A stretch of DNA of 64,000 nt from Clostridium sp. chh4-2 (GCF_002899675.1 NZ_PKUU01000005.1:124001-188000), one strand, 5' to 3'; counted from the first letter of the stretch, positions 26,484 through 35,150 are shown. Numbers and translations are program-made. Notes: generated by a model from the letters alone, not told the origin.

Positions 26484-29093
26484 TCATCGTCTGTTTCCGG
26501 CATCTGAGCCGCCGGTCCGCTCTTCTTTTTTCCCCTGCCCATTCAAGACCTCTGTATAGGCAGTATAGATATCATTCATAACAAATGGTTTTGCAATATG
26601 GGCATTCATGCCGCTGTCCAGACATTTCTGAACATCTTCACTGAACGAATTAGCTGTCATGGCGATGATCACCGCTGTTTCTGCATCGGAGCGCCTGAGC
26701 GAGCGGATGGCCCGCGTTGCGGCGTAACCGTCCATAACCGGCATCTGTACATCCATCAGTATCAGATCATAAAAGCCTTCCGGCGCTTCCGTAAACCGTG
26801 CAACCGCCTCCTGACCGTTTTGAGCCGTGGCAACAATTGCTCCCGCATCCTGCAGCAGGGCGGCGGCAATGTCCAGATTGATTTCATTATCCTCCACAAC
26901 CAAAACCTGCGCATGATCCAATACGGTAGATATCTTTTCCTTCTTTTGACTTGTTTTTTGTTCCGTCAGTTCCTCCATCAGCGCTGCAATACCCGAATGG
27001 AATACAGGCCGGCGCAGAGTCGCATCGGCGCCGCAGAGAGCTGCCGCGTCATCCAGTTCGTCCTGATCCTGCCCGGTCAGAATGATCTTCAGGCCGTCCT
27101 TTTGGGCCATTCTACGGATATCCTCCGTCAGACGTTTTATGTCCGGTGAAAAATCCCATTTTATAAAACATAATTCATATGGATGGCCGCTTTCCGTAGC
27201 TTGTCGTACAAGGCTCAGAGCCGCTTCTTCATCGGATGCGCAGTCAACCTGAAACTTCTCATTCTCCAGCAGCACCGCAAGATGTGTTTCCAATTCTAAA
27301 ATTTGATTCACAATCAGAACCGGCTGGCCGCATCCGCAGCGTTTTCCGTGATCCGCCGCATTATCCTGTACATAGCCGAATGGCAGATCGACAGTAAATA
27401 CGCTTCCCTCCCCCAGTTTACTGGAAACGGTAACGGAACCTCCCATCATCTCCGCAAAATTCTTCGTAATGGGCAAGCCCAGACCGGTTCCGCCATATTG
27501 GCGGGCGGTTCCGCTGGTTTCCTGGGTAAAGGCTTCAAAAATGCGTTCATAATTCTCCGGCGCAATCCCCCGTCCCGTATCTTCCACGGTAAAACGAATC
27601 CAGATGTGCTCCTCATCACGCCCCAGTTCTTCCACGATCAGGCTGACACGCCCCTTATCCGGCGTAAATTTTAAGGCGTTTGAAAGCAGATTGGTAAGAA
27701 TCTGGTTCAAACGAAGGGAATCGCCCACCAAAAACTCTTCAATCTCACCATGAAGGAAAATCTGATAATCGATCTGCTTTTGCTTCGCCTGTACGTAGAA
27801 TACGGTAGTCAAAGTCCGTAAAATCCGTCCCAGATCAAATTGTTCCGGATGAAGCTCGATCTTCCCGCTTTCGATCTTGGACATGTCCAGTATGTCGTTT
27901 ATCAGGGAAAGCAGGTGGGCGGAGGACAGAGTGATCTTATCCAAACAATTGCGCATCCGATCCGGCTCTCCGATATGGTTCTTTCCAAGCTCCACCATGC
28001 CCATAATGCCGTTTAAAGGAGTGCGGATTTCATGGGACATCTGGGACAGAAAATCACTTTTCGCCCTGCTGGCGGCCTCTGCCCTCTCCTTTTCCAAAAG
28101 CAGCAGTCTGCTGCTGCGCTTTTCACTGTGCCTCAGCAGCAAAAAGAAAGTAAAGACCGTGATTAGAATAACTAAAAATATTCCCACGCATACGGTGATC
28201 ATAAATTTGCTCAGATATGCAATCTGTTTGTTCACCATTTCATATGCCATGCTGGTAACCAGATACCAATCCGTCTCTTCTATGGGCACATAATAAAGAT
28301 ACTCATGGTGATTTCCCACCGTCAGCAGCGTCATTCCGCTTTGCCCGGCATCGATTGCGGCGCGGAAAGACTTTAAGTCATAGTCCTTGTCAAAAACCGC
28401 CTGCTGCTCATAGATTGAGAACAGATTGGAGCCGTATAAAATGTCCTCCGAAAAGGCGCTTTTAATCACAAAATCTCCGTTTCTTGTGACGATATTGGTG
28501 TGGGAATTGGTTTCTTTCACACCGTCCAGCCCCAGCTTTAATCCGATATCAGAGGTATGGATTCCAATGATTACGGCAACCAATTGTTCCTCATTAAACG
28601 GCACAGGGGTCATGGATGTGCCCAGCAGAATCGTTTCACTTTCCCAGATCGTTTCATTGATGGAAATCAGCTTTGCCGAGTCCGACAGCAATTTGTCAAG
28701 ACCTGATATTTTTGACATAGCCGGAACCGAGCCCTCGGGAGAATAGGCAATTCCTCCGTCGCTGATAACAGCGATGTGCGAAAAGTCATTATCCGACTGG
28801 ACGCGGGATAAAAATTGCTGCAGGCTTTCCTCATCCTTTAAATCATCTTCCGATATCGCATTGGCAATCGTGCGCACCTGGGAAAACTGGCTGTCCAGAT
28901 TCGTTTTGAAATGACTGCTGACCTGTGCGGCCATCTCCTGTAAGTAGACCTCACTGATATTGGTCACTGTGCGTTCCGATTCTTTTTGATACACAGCGGC
29001 CGCAAACACGCAGAGGACGGCCACCATTAAAAGCAGAACGGAGACAAAAATTATCATTCTGTGCTCTTTATTCTTTTTATTGTGACGATTCAA
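26484..29093 (-). CDS. Hybrid histidine kinase (Cache-HisKA-HATPase-pseudoREC-REC)
   Basis: 869 residues. An N-terminal helix, an extracellular Cache sensor (about 35-290) and a second helix near 300 precede HisKA with MSHEIRTPLNG near residue 355, then HATPase with DTGRGIAPENYERIFEAF and GTGLGL. A first receiver-like domain (about 590-700) has lost its phospho-Asp, while the second (about 740-860) is complete with VVEDNEIN, LMDVQMPVMDG and KPF. There is no Hpt domain, so the phosphate must go on to a partner elsewhere. It is 32 bases after the lipoprotein gene and about 20 before the GntR gene. The start is TTG with AAAGGATG before it. Confidence 0.92.
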   Translation of the reverse strand: MNRHNKKNKEHRMIIFVSVLLLMVAVLCVFAAAVYQKESERTVTNISEVYLQEMAAQVSSHFKTNLDSQFSQVRTIANAISEDDLKDEESLQQFLSRVQSDNDFSHIAVISDGGIAYSPEGSVPAMSKISGLDKLLSDSAKLISINETIWESETILLGTSMTPVPFNEEQLVAVIIGIHTSDIGLKLGLDGVKETNSHTNIVTRNGDFVIKSAFSEDILYGSNLFSIYEQQAVFDKDYDLKSFRAAIDAGQSGMTLLTVGNHHEYLYYVPIEETDWYLVTSMAYEMVNKQIAYLSKFMITVCVGIFLVILITVFTFFLLLRHSEKRSSRLLLLEKERAEAASRAKSDFLSQMSHEIRTPLNGIMGMVELGKNHIGEPDRMRNCLDKITLSSAHLLSLINDILDMSKIESGKIELHPEQFDLGRILRTLTTVFYVQAKQKQIDYQIFLHGEIEEFLVGDSLRLNQILTNLLSNALKFTPDKGRVSLIVEELGRDEEHIWIRFTVEDTGRGIAPENYERIFEAFTQETSGTARQYGGTGLGLPITKNFAEMMGGSVTVSSKLGEGSVFTVDLPFGYVQDNAADHGKRCGCGQPVLIVNQILELETHLAVLLENEKFQVDCASDEEAALSLVRQATESGHPYELCFIKWDFSPDIKRLTEDIRRMAQKDGLKIILTGQDQDELDDAAALCGADATLRRPVFHSGIAALMEELTEQKTSQKKEKISTVLDHAQVLVVEDNEINLDIAAALLQDAGAIVATAQNGQEAVARFTEAPEGFYDLILMDVQMPVMDGYAATRAIRSLRRSDAETAVIIAMTANSFSEDVQKCLDSGMNAHIAKPFVMNDIYTAYTEVLNGQGKKEERTGGSDAGNRR

Positions 29094-29125
29094 TGGTATT
29101 CATCCTTTCTGCCTGGTATTTTTCT

Positions 29126-31069
29126 CTATTCCTCCAGGGCCAAATCGCGGATTCTGCCTTCCAGCCCCACTTCTGTGGCATTTTCCCTATGATTCTCAAA
29201 ATAAAGCGCTATGGCATCGCGGTAAAGCAGACCCGTTTCTTTTACCAGCTTAACTCTGCCCTTTGGAATGGCGTCATCATAGTAATTGAGCATCGTATAT
29301 CCGTCACCATTGCCTTCGGCATAGCTTTCTATTCCGGCCATATAATTGGTCACCGCCACCTGAAAGGACGCGTTTAAATCCAGATCCGTGCCATCCGGCA
29401 AAGTTACGCTCATAAGTCTGCTTCCGGCCGGTTTGCTGCTGTCAAATGTATAATGAATCCCCGAGACCTGCAAAAACCGCCCCCCGGGGAATTCACCGGT
29501 ACAGGTGGATACGCTGTTTTCCAGCATATCCCACAGGGTTTGCCCGTCCATTTCCAGAACGATGATCCGGTTTTCATATGGGCATACCACAGCGATATCT
29601 CCGCCATAGACCACGCCCTGATAAAAGCTGGCCCGGATTCCTCCGCCGTTGACCACTGCCACAGGGGCTCCTGATGCTTCGGCCACGCAGTCCGCTATAA
29701 AATTGCCGATCTCGGTTTCACACCGCCGGACGTTGAAATTTTCCATCAGCATGTCATGGTTTATCTTTCCGATGACCGTGAAATCATACGCCAATTCATC
29801 CGTTCCCTCAAGATAAAACCGGTCGATCGCCTGTAAGGCATCATCCACCGAACATTTTTCACTCATAATATTTCTGACGTAACCGCCCAGATATTCCACG
29901 GTTTTACTTGGAAACATAACATTATAAATATATCCTGACTTCACATATTCTTCTACACCGGTGGGGATCAAATCCTCCCGCTGCGGATAATTACGCAGAC
30001 AGGACATGCCTGCGCCCATATCTTCAATCAGTGCATCCTGTCCGTCGGACGTGGACAGCAGTTCCAATATCCGTTTACAGGCGTCCTGCTTTTCTTCGCT
30101 GATTGCATTATTGATGCCCATAAGAGCTGAAGGAGCGAACAAAAACCAGGGCTGGTTCCCTTCACTGCTGAGCATTGGAAGCATTCTGTATGTATACGTT
30201 TCCGCTTCGCCTTCCTCTGCCGCTTTCCTGTTGCCGGCAACACATTCATAATACAGTGTGGAATCTCCAAAAGCTGCTGCCAGGGTTCCCTTGCTCATGC
30301 GCTGACTGCAGAGAATGGAATTGCGCTGGCGGGCAATGGCAGCCGGATCCATAACACCTGTTTCTACAAAGGAATCCGACAGCGAAAAGCACCGTTCCCA
30401 AGTACCAGAAAAATATGCTTTTTTCTCTTTAAAATCGGACAGCCATTTAACGCCCTCCACCGTTCCCAAAAAATCAGGAACCATGCATCCGACATAAAAC
30501 ATTCCTACCGATGTATTGTAATCGCTCATAATTGAAAAATTCGTGTTATCTTCCCCCAAGCCCAATCCTTTTTTCTTTAATTCAGAAAACGCCGCTGTCA
30601 GTTCATCATTATTGGAGGGCAAAGGCAGTCCGGCCTGTTCAAACAACGTTTCATTGACCACATACCCGCTGTAAACGCCGGGAAGCGGGATCAGATATGT
30701 TTTCCCCTCCAGCTTTAAAGCGTTCATAATGGTACCGTCATATGCCGTACTGGCCTTCGTGTCGCTGAGATCCAACAAATACTTTTGTACCAGATTAGAA
30801 TCAGGCTGCGGCGAAATCACCAGATCCGGGCCCACTCCCCGGTCCAGGCGCCGAAGCTGTTCACTGGGATAAGGCGATATCTCAGCCTGAAGATCAATAT
30901 CATCATAGGTGGATTCTACCAGTTCCTCCACCTTCTTAAAGTTATTGGAATAGAGAATTCTAATCACAGTCTTTTCTTCCGGCGCCGGCCTGCCGCAGCC
31001 CGCCAAGGCTGAGAGCAGCGCGGCAGCGCTTAACAGACCTGCAATTCTTCTGGATGTACTGAGTTTCAT
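29126..31069 (-). CDS. Lipoprotein: solute-binding protein fused to a 5'-nucleotidase C-terminal domain
   Basis: 647 residues. A signal peptide ends in the lipobox ALAGC (Cys25), so the protein is anchored outside the membrane. Residues 30-400 are an ABC-type extracellular solute-binding domain (LVISPQPDSNL, YLIPLPGVYSGYVVN). Residues 451-600 are a 5'-nucleotidase C-terminal domain: GNFIAD, NGGGIRA, CPYENRI, FLQVSG and GDGY, the last being nucleoside-contact elements in that family. The metallophosphatase half that carries out catalysis is missing, so this half may only bind nucleoside-like ligands. No ABC permease or ATPase is nearby; a hybrid kinase follows instead, so the likely job is sensing. 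The ATG at 31069 follows AAGGGG. Confidence 0.85.
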   Translation of the reverse strand: MKLSTSRRIAGLLSAAALLSALAGCGRPAPEEKTVIRILYSNNFKKVEELVESTYDDIDLQAEISPYPSEQLRRLDRGVGPDLVISPQPDSNLVQKYLLDLSDTKASTAYDGTIMNALKLEGKTYLIPLPGVYSGYVVNETLFEQAGLPLPSNNDELTAAFSELKKKGLGLGEDNTNFSIMSDYNTSVGMFYVGCMVPDFLGTVEGVKWLSDFKEKKAYFSGTWERCFSLSDSFVETGVMDPAAIARQRNSILCSQRMSKGTLAAAFGDSTLYYECVAGNRKAAEEGEAETYTYRMLPMLSSEGNQPWFLFAPSALMGINNAISEEKQDACKRILELLSTSDGQDALIEDMGAGMSCLRNYPQREDLIPTGVEEYVKSGYIYNVMFPSKTVEYLGGYVRNIMSEKCSVDDALQAIDRFYLEGTDELAYDFTVIGKINHDMLMENFNVRRCETEIGNFIADCVAEASGAPVAVVNGGGIRASFYQGVVYGGDIAVVCPYENRIIVLEMDGQTLWDMLENSVSTCTGEFPGGRFLQVSGIHYTFDSSKPAGSRLMSVTLPDGTDLDLNASFQVAVTNYMAGIESYAEGNGDGYTMLNYYDDAIPKGRVKLVKETGLLYRDAIALYFENHRENATEVGLEGRIRDLALEE

Positions 31070-31103
31070 ATCGCCCCTTCTTTCTTGGTACCTTATCCAG
31101 ATT

Positions 31104-31132
31104 ATTATAAAGCAAAACGCCCTGCTTTGCAA
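31104..31132 (-). promoter_or_regulatory. Promoter of the five-gene signalling operon
   Basis: Minus strand: TTGCAA, 17 bases, TATAAT, 35 bases before the lipoprotein start codon. The -35 directly follows the T-run of the preceding terminator. Confidence 0.75.
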
Positions 31133-31133
31133 C

Positions 31134-31175
31134 CAAAAACGGGGCGTCCGAAACGCAATCGTTTCGGGACGCCCC
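31134..31175 (-). terminator. Terminator upstream of the signalling operon
   Basis: On the minus strand GGGGCGTCCCGAAACG pairs with CGTTTCGGACGCCCC (one bulge), followed by GTTTTTGG. It ends transcription from the membrane-protein gene at 31365. Confidence 0.8.
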
Positions 31176-31364
31176 TTATCGCTTGATCTGTATTCTTTTA
31201 TAGGAGTCTGCCGACATGGTAAAGGAAGCATTGCACGGCAGATTATAATTCATATCAATCCGCTAATTCCAAACGCACAGAGCATTCTCCTCCATTATCA
31301 GACAGGAATACTCCTCGTCCAGTTCTCTTCAAGTAAATTAGAATCCGGATTTATAATGGTATGA

Positions 31365-32090
31365 CTATCTGCTTTCAGCCGCATGGCTTTTATAAAAATT
31401 GAGAAACTCATCACGGTTTTTATCAAAGAGTGTTTCCAGCTCATATGACAGTATAAACGGATCATAATTGCTGAACACATTCGGTATGTACCGGTAAATC
31501 TTTTCCGCTATATTCTGAACATGCTCGATATCGACACCAACCACGCGGAAGATCTTCTTTTCCGTAAATACCAGCAGCTGAACCCGGAAAGATCCTCCTT
31601 TATGGCCGACCTGTGCACAGATCCAGTAAATTTTATTACGGGGAATTGCCGTTATCTTAGTTCCAGGGCCGCAAAGCAGCAGATAAGAAGGGGTCAGAAC
31701 AACCTTCTCCCCAGACGGTTTCTTGCCTTCTGCAAACGTATCGATGTATTCCTCTACTAAAATCTTTCCCTCTGATGCTTCCTGGTCAATTATATTTCCC
31801 ACGGTCTCCTTTGAAGCTTCCTCATAAGGGAGTACCAGATTTCTGCCGTTGGCAGCCGACTGCTTTGATTTAAACAATCTCACCACTACCCCAAGCAGCA
31901 TTACCACACAAACGATACCAATATAAGTAATCACCTGTCTGCCGGAAGGATCATTTACATCGATGGAATCCTTTAAAAGAAAATAAAGGACTGCAAGTAT
32001 ACAGATAAATGCAATTACCGCCCTGATAACTGTTTTTCCCGCAGCCTGGTTTGCCCGATTTGCCTCTTGTTCCAAATATCCTTGTTTCAT
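31365..32090 (-). CDS. Two-TM membrane protein with beta-rich tail, unknown function
   Basis: 241 residues. Two membrane helices (about 20-40 and 52-72), then a polar linker and a soluble C-terminal domain (LTPSYLLLCGPGTKITAIPRNKIYWI, then LVFTEKKIFRVVGV) with the strand pattern of a bacterial PH-like or YcxB-like domain. Length and layout match the gene at 9688-10440. AGGAG precedes the ATG. It ends about 190 bases before a terminator and may have a long 3' untranslated region; the interval to the next gene shows no other convincing ORF. Confidence 0.75.
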   Translation of the reverse strand: MKQGYLEQEANRANQAAGKTVIRAVIAFICILAVLYFLLKDSIDVNDPSGRQVITYIGIVCVVMLLGVVVRLFKSKQSAANGRNLVLPYEEASKETVGNIIDQEASEGKILVEEYIDTFAEGKKPSGEKVVLTPSYLLLCGPGTKITAIPRNKIYWICAQVGHKGGSFRVQLLVFTEKKIFRVVGVDIEHVQNIAEKIYRYIPNVFSNYDPFILSYELETLFDKNRDEFLNFYKSHAAESR

Positions 32091-32134
32091 ACTCTTTCTC
32101 CTATTCCTTGTTTTTTACTGGAAATTAGCTCCCA

Positions 32135-33292
32135 TTACTCATTTTTAATACCGGCATATACTCCGTTCACACAGCAAACTTCTTGTGTAAAGTTTTTACT
32201 ATCGACCATATTTTTAACGACAATTATTTCCGTTGTGCTTTTCTCTGCCTGAGCACTATAAAAGGATTCTCTATGCATTAATTGGATATTATCCGCATAT
32301 TTAAAAAGGCTGTCATATTCTAAATCAGTCAGAATCGGTCTATGATCCGTTCTATTAATAACTTGATTTTTTAAGATACAATATGACCCAATTATAGGAA
32401 TTGAACATTTCAATGCAACGGCTCTGATACTTTTTAATACATAATCCATCTTGTCTTTGACATAATTACTTTTCTCATATTCGATCATTTGTAAATCGTC
32501 TATTAATATTAAATCCGCGTTGCTTTGCAAACTGCTGGTCATAATCTTTTCCAACTTCCAGTAGTCTTCATTTTTATTGTACATTAATAAATCTAAATTC
32601 ATGAACTGTTTTATACAATCTATAAACGGATTCCACTCCTGTTCGTCCATTAGTTTCATAGCCAAGTTCTTTAACGGAATCCCACTGTCAATAGATATTA
32701 TTCTCATAAACAGATTCTCTTCACTATCTTTTAGATTAATATACAAGACCTTCTTCCCCAGTCTTGCGTTGCGCAGTGCAATATTTAACATATAAGTAGT
32801 TTTTCCAATACCGCTTATTCCAGCGATCAATGTAAAGCTTTGTGGCAAAATTGGAACCCGATAGTCTATACCTTCTATTCCGGTAACGGCAATTCCGACA
32901 TCAGATTGCGAAATGTAATATTCTACAATGTCTGCTGCCTTTATCACGTCATTCTTCTTCTTTTTCAGAAACTCCAATTGTCTATCATACTCCCATTCAA
33001 ATTCCCTCCATTCAAATTCCGGAAAATTAGTATCAAATTTTCCTTCATCCTTAAACTGTATATTATATTTGGGGCGATATCGATTAATTAGTATTGCCTC
33101 ATATGCCACCTCTTCTGACTCATACTCTATTTCAGTATATTCGACTTTCTCCGTTTCCAAATAGCATTCCTTTGGTAAATGTGTATTGTCCGTGAAATGT
33201 TCTTTTAATATTCTGCGCTTGATATCGTTTGTTCTACCAATATATAAAATATCATTATTTACATTTAAGAATCTGTATAAATAATATACCAT
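32135..33292 (-). CDS. GIY-YIG nuclease fused to a DnaB-like RecA ATPase
   Basis: 386 residues. Residues 3-85 are a GIY-YIG nuclease: YYLYRFLN for GIY, YIGRT for YIG, the Arg of IKRR, Glu in YEAILI and Asn in PKYN. Residues about 140-380 resemble the C-terminal motor of DnaB: Walker A GISGIGKTT near 158, then LILIDDLQMI as Walker B and YCILKNQ in the sensor position. The DnaB N-terminal domain is replaced by the nuclease. GIY-YIG enzymes cut DNA and DnaB-type motors move along it, so a motor-driven nuclease is likely. Base use is clearly AT-richer than the neighbours, a sign of transfer. The ATG at 33292 follows AGAGG. Confidence 0.85.
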   Translation of the reverse strand: MVYYLYRFLNVNNDILYIGRTNDIKRRILKEHFTDNTHLPKECYLETEKVEYTEIEYESEEVAYEAILINRYRPKYNIQFKDEGKFDTNFPEFEWREFEWEYDRQLEFLKKKKNDVIKAADIVEYYISQSDVGIAVTGIEGIDYRVPILPQSFTLIAGISGIGKTTYMLNIALRNARLGKKVLYINLKDSEENLFMRIISIDSGIPLKNLAMKLMDEQEWNPFIDCIKQFMNLDLLMYNKNEDYWKLEKIMTSSLQSNADLILIDDLQMIEYEKSNYVKDKMDYVLKSIRAVALKCSIPIIGSYCILKNQVINRTDHRPILTDLEYDSLFKYADNIQLMHRESFYSAQAEKSTTEIIVVKNMVDSKNFTQEVCCVNGVYAGIKNE

Positions 33293-33352
33293 ATTTTCCT
33301 CTCTCCAAAGCATATTCTGTTTTCAATTTTACCACATCAACTCACATCTTAC

Positions 33353-33407
33353 TATATAAAAAATGCCTATCAGGATTCATTATTCCTGATAGGCAATCTT
33401 TTTTAAA
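33353..33407. terminator. Bidirectional terminator
   Basis: TGCCTATCAGGA and TCCTGATAGGCA form a perfect 12-bp stem at 33364-33395, with a T-run leaving on both strands. It separates the RibD-C gene from the GIY-YIG gene. Confidence 0.85.
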
Positions 33408-33570
33408 TCAAGATTTATCAGCTTATAAGAACGGCTTTCAAGTCCGATTGATCTATTCTTAATGGCTCCTCCAAAATCTTCCAGTTTTTAGAACTAATGT
33501 GCCCTATCCTCTCGTTACTCAGCCTGTATATTCGGACATTCATACAAACTCAACTGTAATCCCTCTCATA

Positions 33571-34293
33571 TTATTTGCTTTTTACCAGATAACGGAGCCA
33601 TACGGCATCCCCTTCAAGAACATCGGCACTTTTCAAAGTAAAACCTACCGGTTCCTCTGTACTCAATCCGTCTTTTGCCTGAAACAGTGTCTGAGTCTCC
33701 GTAGAGCCGTCCGCACACGGGGCGATTACCAGGCTTATTTCATCACACATTCCAGCCTGGATAAAAGACCAATTCAGCACTCCGCCGCCGCCCAGCATCA
33801 GGGTTTCAATACCGAATAACTGTTTTAATTTGACCAATACCTCATTGTAATCCAGCGCATCTTTTCCCGCAATGATGTAGGAAATGCCCAGCTTGCGAAG
33901 AAATGCTTTATAAGCATTGGACGCCTTCTCAGTCAGCACCTCCAGCACATGAGCGGTGATATCAATATAAGTGAGTGTATTCGTCTCCCAGCCCAGCCTG
34001 CCGGACGGGTCAATGGAGACATAATACATAGACGCTTTTTTCGCAACAAAGTCCCCTTCCGGAACATCGGAAGCATTTTCATCCAAAGCAGGCTTGCGGT
34101 ACATGGTAAAATTGTCATCTGTGGTCACACGTCCGGATAACCACCCCTGATGCTGATATTTTGGTTCTTTACCGAAAGCGATGTCATAAAATGCATCTCC
34201 AGCAGGGCCGGCCTCCGGCGCCTCCATGTAATTGCCCATGATTTTTCCATCCAACGATGTCATCATATGGCAAAAAATATATGGTCTCTCCAT
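33571..34293 (-). CDS. RibD C-terminal/dihydrofolate reductase-like protein
   Basis: 240 residues. The NADPH-binding reductase fold of RibD-C proteins is seen in CHMMTSLDGKI near the start, LSGRVTTDDNF, and MLGGGGVLNWSFIQAGMCDEISLVIAP near the end. The substrate is unknown; members reduce pteridine-like or other compounds. Its start is 3 bases after the flavodoxin stop with AAGGAGG before it, so the two are one operon under the MerR-type promoter. Confidence 0.9.
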   Translation of the reverse strand: MERPYIFCHMMTSLDGKIMGNYMEAPEAGPAGDAFYDIAFGKEPKYQHQGWLSGRVTTDDNFTMYRKPALDENASDVPEGDFVAKKASMYYVSIDPSGRLGWETNTLTYIDITAHVLEVLTEKASNAYKAFLRKLGISYIIAGKDALDYNEVLVKLKQLFGIETLMLGGGGVLNWSFIQAGMCDEISLVIAPCADGSTETQTLFQAKDGLSTEEPVGFTLKSADVLEGDAVWLRYLVKSK

Positions 34294-34296
34294 TAT

Positions 34297-34776
34297 TTAA
34301 TCCTCCTTAATCTGTTCTGCCCATCGGTCGATTTCTTCAGCTGCAGTCCGCATCTTGTCTTCTTCAAAATAAATATTTAGTCCCTTTTTTACATCCGCCC
34401 CAACGCAAGCCGCTTTAATATCCCGGAATGTATGGCCGATCCATCCTCCGTTTGTTGCAAACGGATAGACTGTTTTTCCGTTCCAGTCAACAGCGGAAAG
34501 GACAGTCTTTACTGCTGGAGCAAACGTATACCACCAAACGGGAGTTCCCAAAATTATAGTATCATAATTGTTCAAATCCTTATCCATCGGACGGATTGGG
34601 GGTTCAAAGCCCTCATCCACTTCGCGCTGGCCTTGACTGACAACCGAATTATATGACCCTGTATAGGGCGTTACGGTTAAAATTTCCTGCACATCACAGT
34701 CTAATATTTTTCGGATGTACTGTGCAACACGGTGTGTATTTCCTCCGTAAGAGTAATATAGCAGTAAGATTTTCAT
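34297..34776 (-). CDS. Flavodoxin
   Basis: 159 residues, an FMN-binding electron carrier. The start MKILLLYYSYGGNTHRVA has the phosphate-binding loop in its SxxGNTxxxA form, followed by IILGTPVWWYTFAPAVKTVL and FATNGGWIGHTFRDI. It is the first gene of a two-gene operon with the RibD-C reductase. AAGGAGG precedes the ATG. Confidence 0.93.
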   Translation of the reverse strand: MKILLLYYSYGGNTHRVAQYIRKILDCDVQEILTVTPYTGSYNSVVSQGQREVDEGFEPPIRPMDKDLNNYDTIILGTPVWWYTFAPAVKTVLSAVDWNGKTVYPFATNGGWIGHTFRDIKAACVGADVKKGLNIYFEEDKMRTAAEEIDRWAEQIKED

Positions 34777-34876
34777 AGATGCCTCCTTTATTTAGCAGTA
34801 AATTTTTCGTAAATATCCGTACATTCTTCATTAGTAAACGGAACATTTGGTAACCTTTATGTGTCAGTTCTATTAG

Positions 34877-34907
34877 AGTATAGAACTTAAAGTTAAGTTT
34901 AAGTCAA
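34877..34907 (-). promoter_or_regulatory. MerR-type promoter: 19-base spacer with central dyad
   Basis: Minus strand: TTGACT, then exactly 19 bases, then TATACT. The spacer carries the dyad ACTTAAA...TTTAAGT, which extends slightly into the -35. A 19-base spacer with such a dyad is the hallmark of promoters activated by MerR-family proteins. No merR gene lies in this window. Confidence 0.75.
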
Positions 34908-35038
34908 TACCAAACTTAAAATATTTATGTAAAATATTTACTAAAATGTATTAGTTAATTCTTGTTTCACCCTTTAAATTCGTGTTTGACGATTTTACTC
35001 TTACACGATTTGTGGTATGGTTTGATTGGTTAGTGGAT

Positions 35039-35056
35039 TCCTCCATTGTAGGAGGA
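35039..35056 (+). promoter_or_regulatory. Hairpin hiding a ribosome-binding site
   Basis: TCCTCC at 35039-35044 pairs perfectly with GGAGGA at 35051-35056, which is the ribosome site of a 14-codon ORF seven bases downstream. Folding would block translation. Confidence 0.5.
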
Positions 35057-35062
35057 TTATTT

Positions 35063-35107
35063 ATGCCTTTCACGGATACCAAATTCCTGTTTTACTTGTT
35101 ATTATAA
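35063..35107 (+). CDS. Candidate 14-residue hydrophobic peptide
   Basis: ATG with GGAGG seven bases upstream encodes MPFTDTKFLFYLLL, followed by TAA. A terminator starts 3 bases later. A -10-like TATGGT near 35016 could drive it. It stands alone on the plus strand between two minus-strand operons. It could be a leader peptide, a type I toxin-like peptide or a chance ORF. Confidence 0.3.
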   Translation: MPFTDTKFLFYLLL

Positions 35108-35109
35108 AA

Positions 35110-35150
35110 ACCATGCAAACAGGAAACAATCTTGTTTTCATGGTCTTTTA
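35110..35150 (+). terminator. Plus-strand terminator after the 14-codon ORF
   Basis: ACCATG-CAAACA pairs with TTGTTT-CATGGT, followed by CTTTTAATAAG. Confidence 0.55.

Noticed and set aside
31298-31364. Short minus-strand frame after the membrane-protein gene
   Set aside because: It overlaps the real gene in another frame and lacks any start signal.
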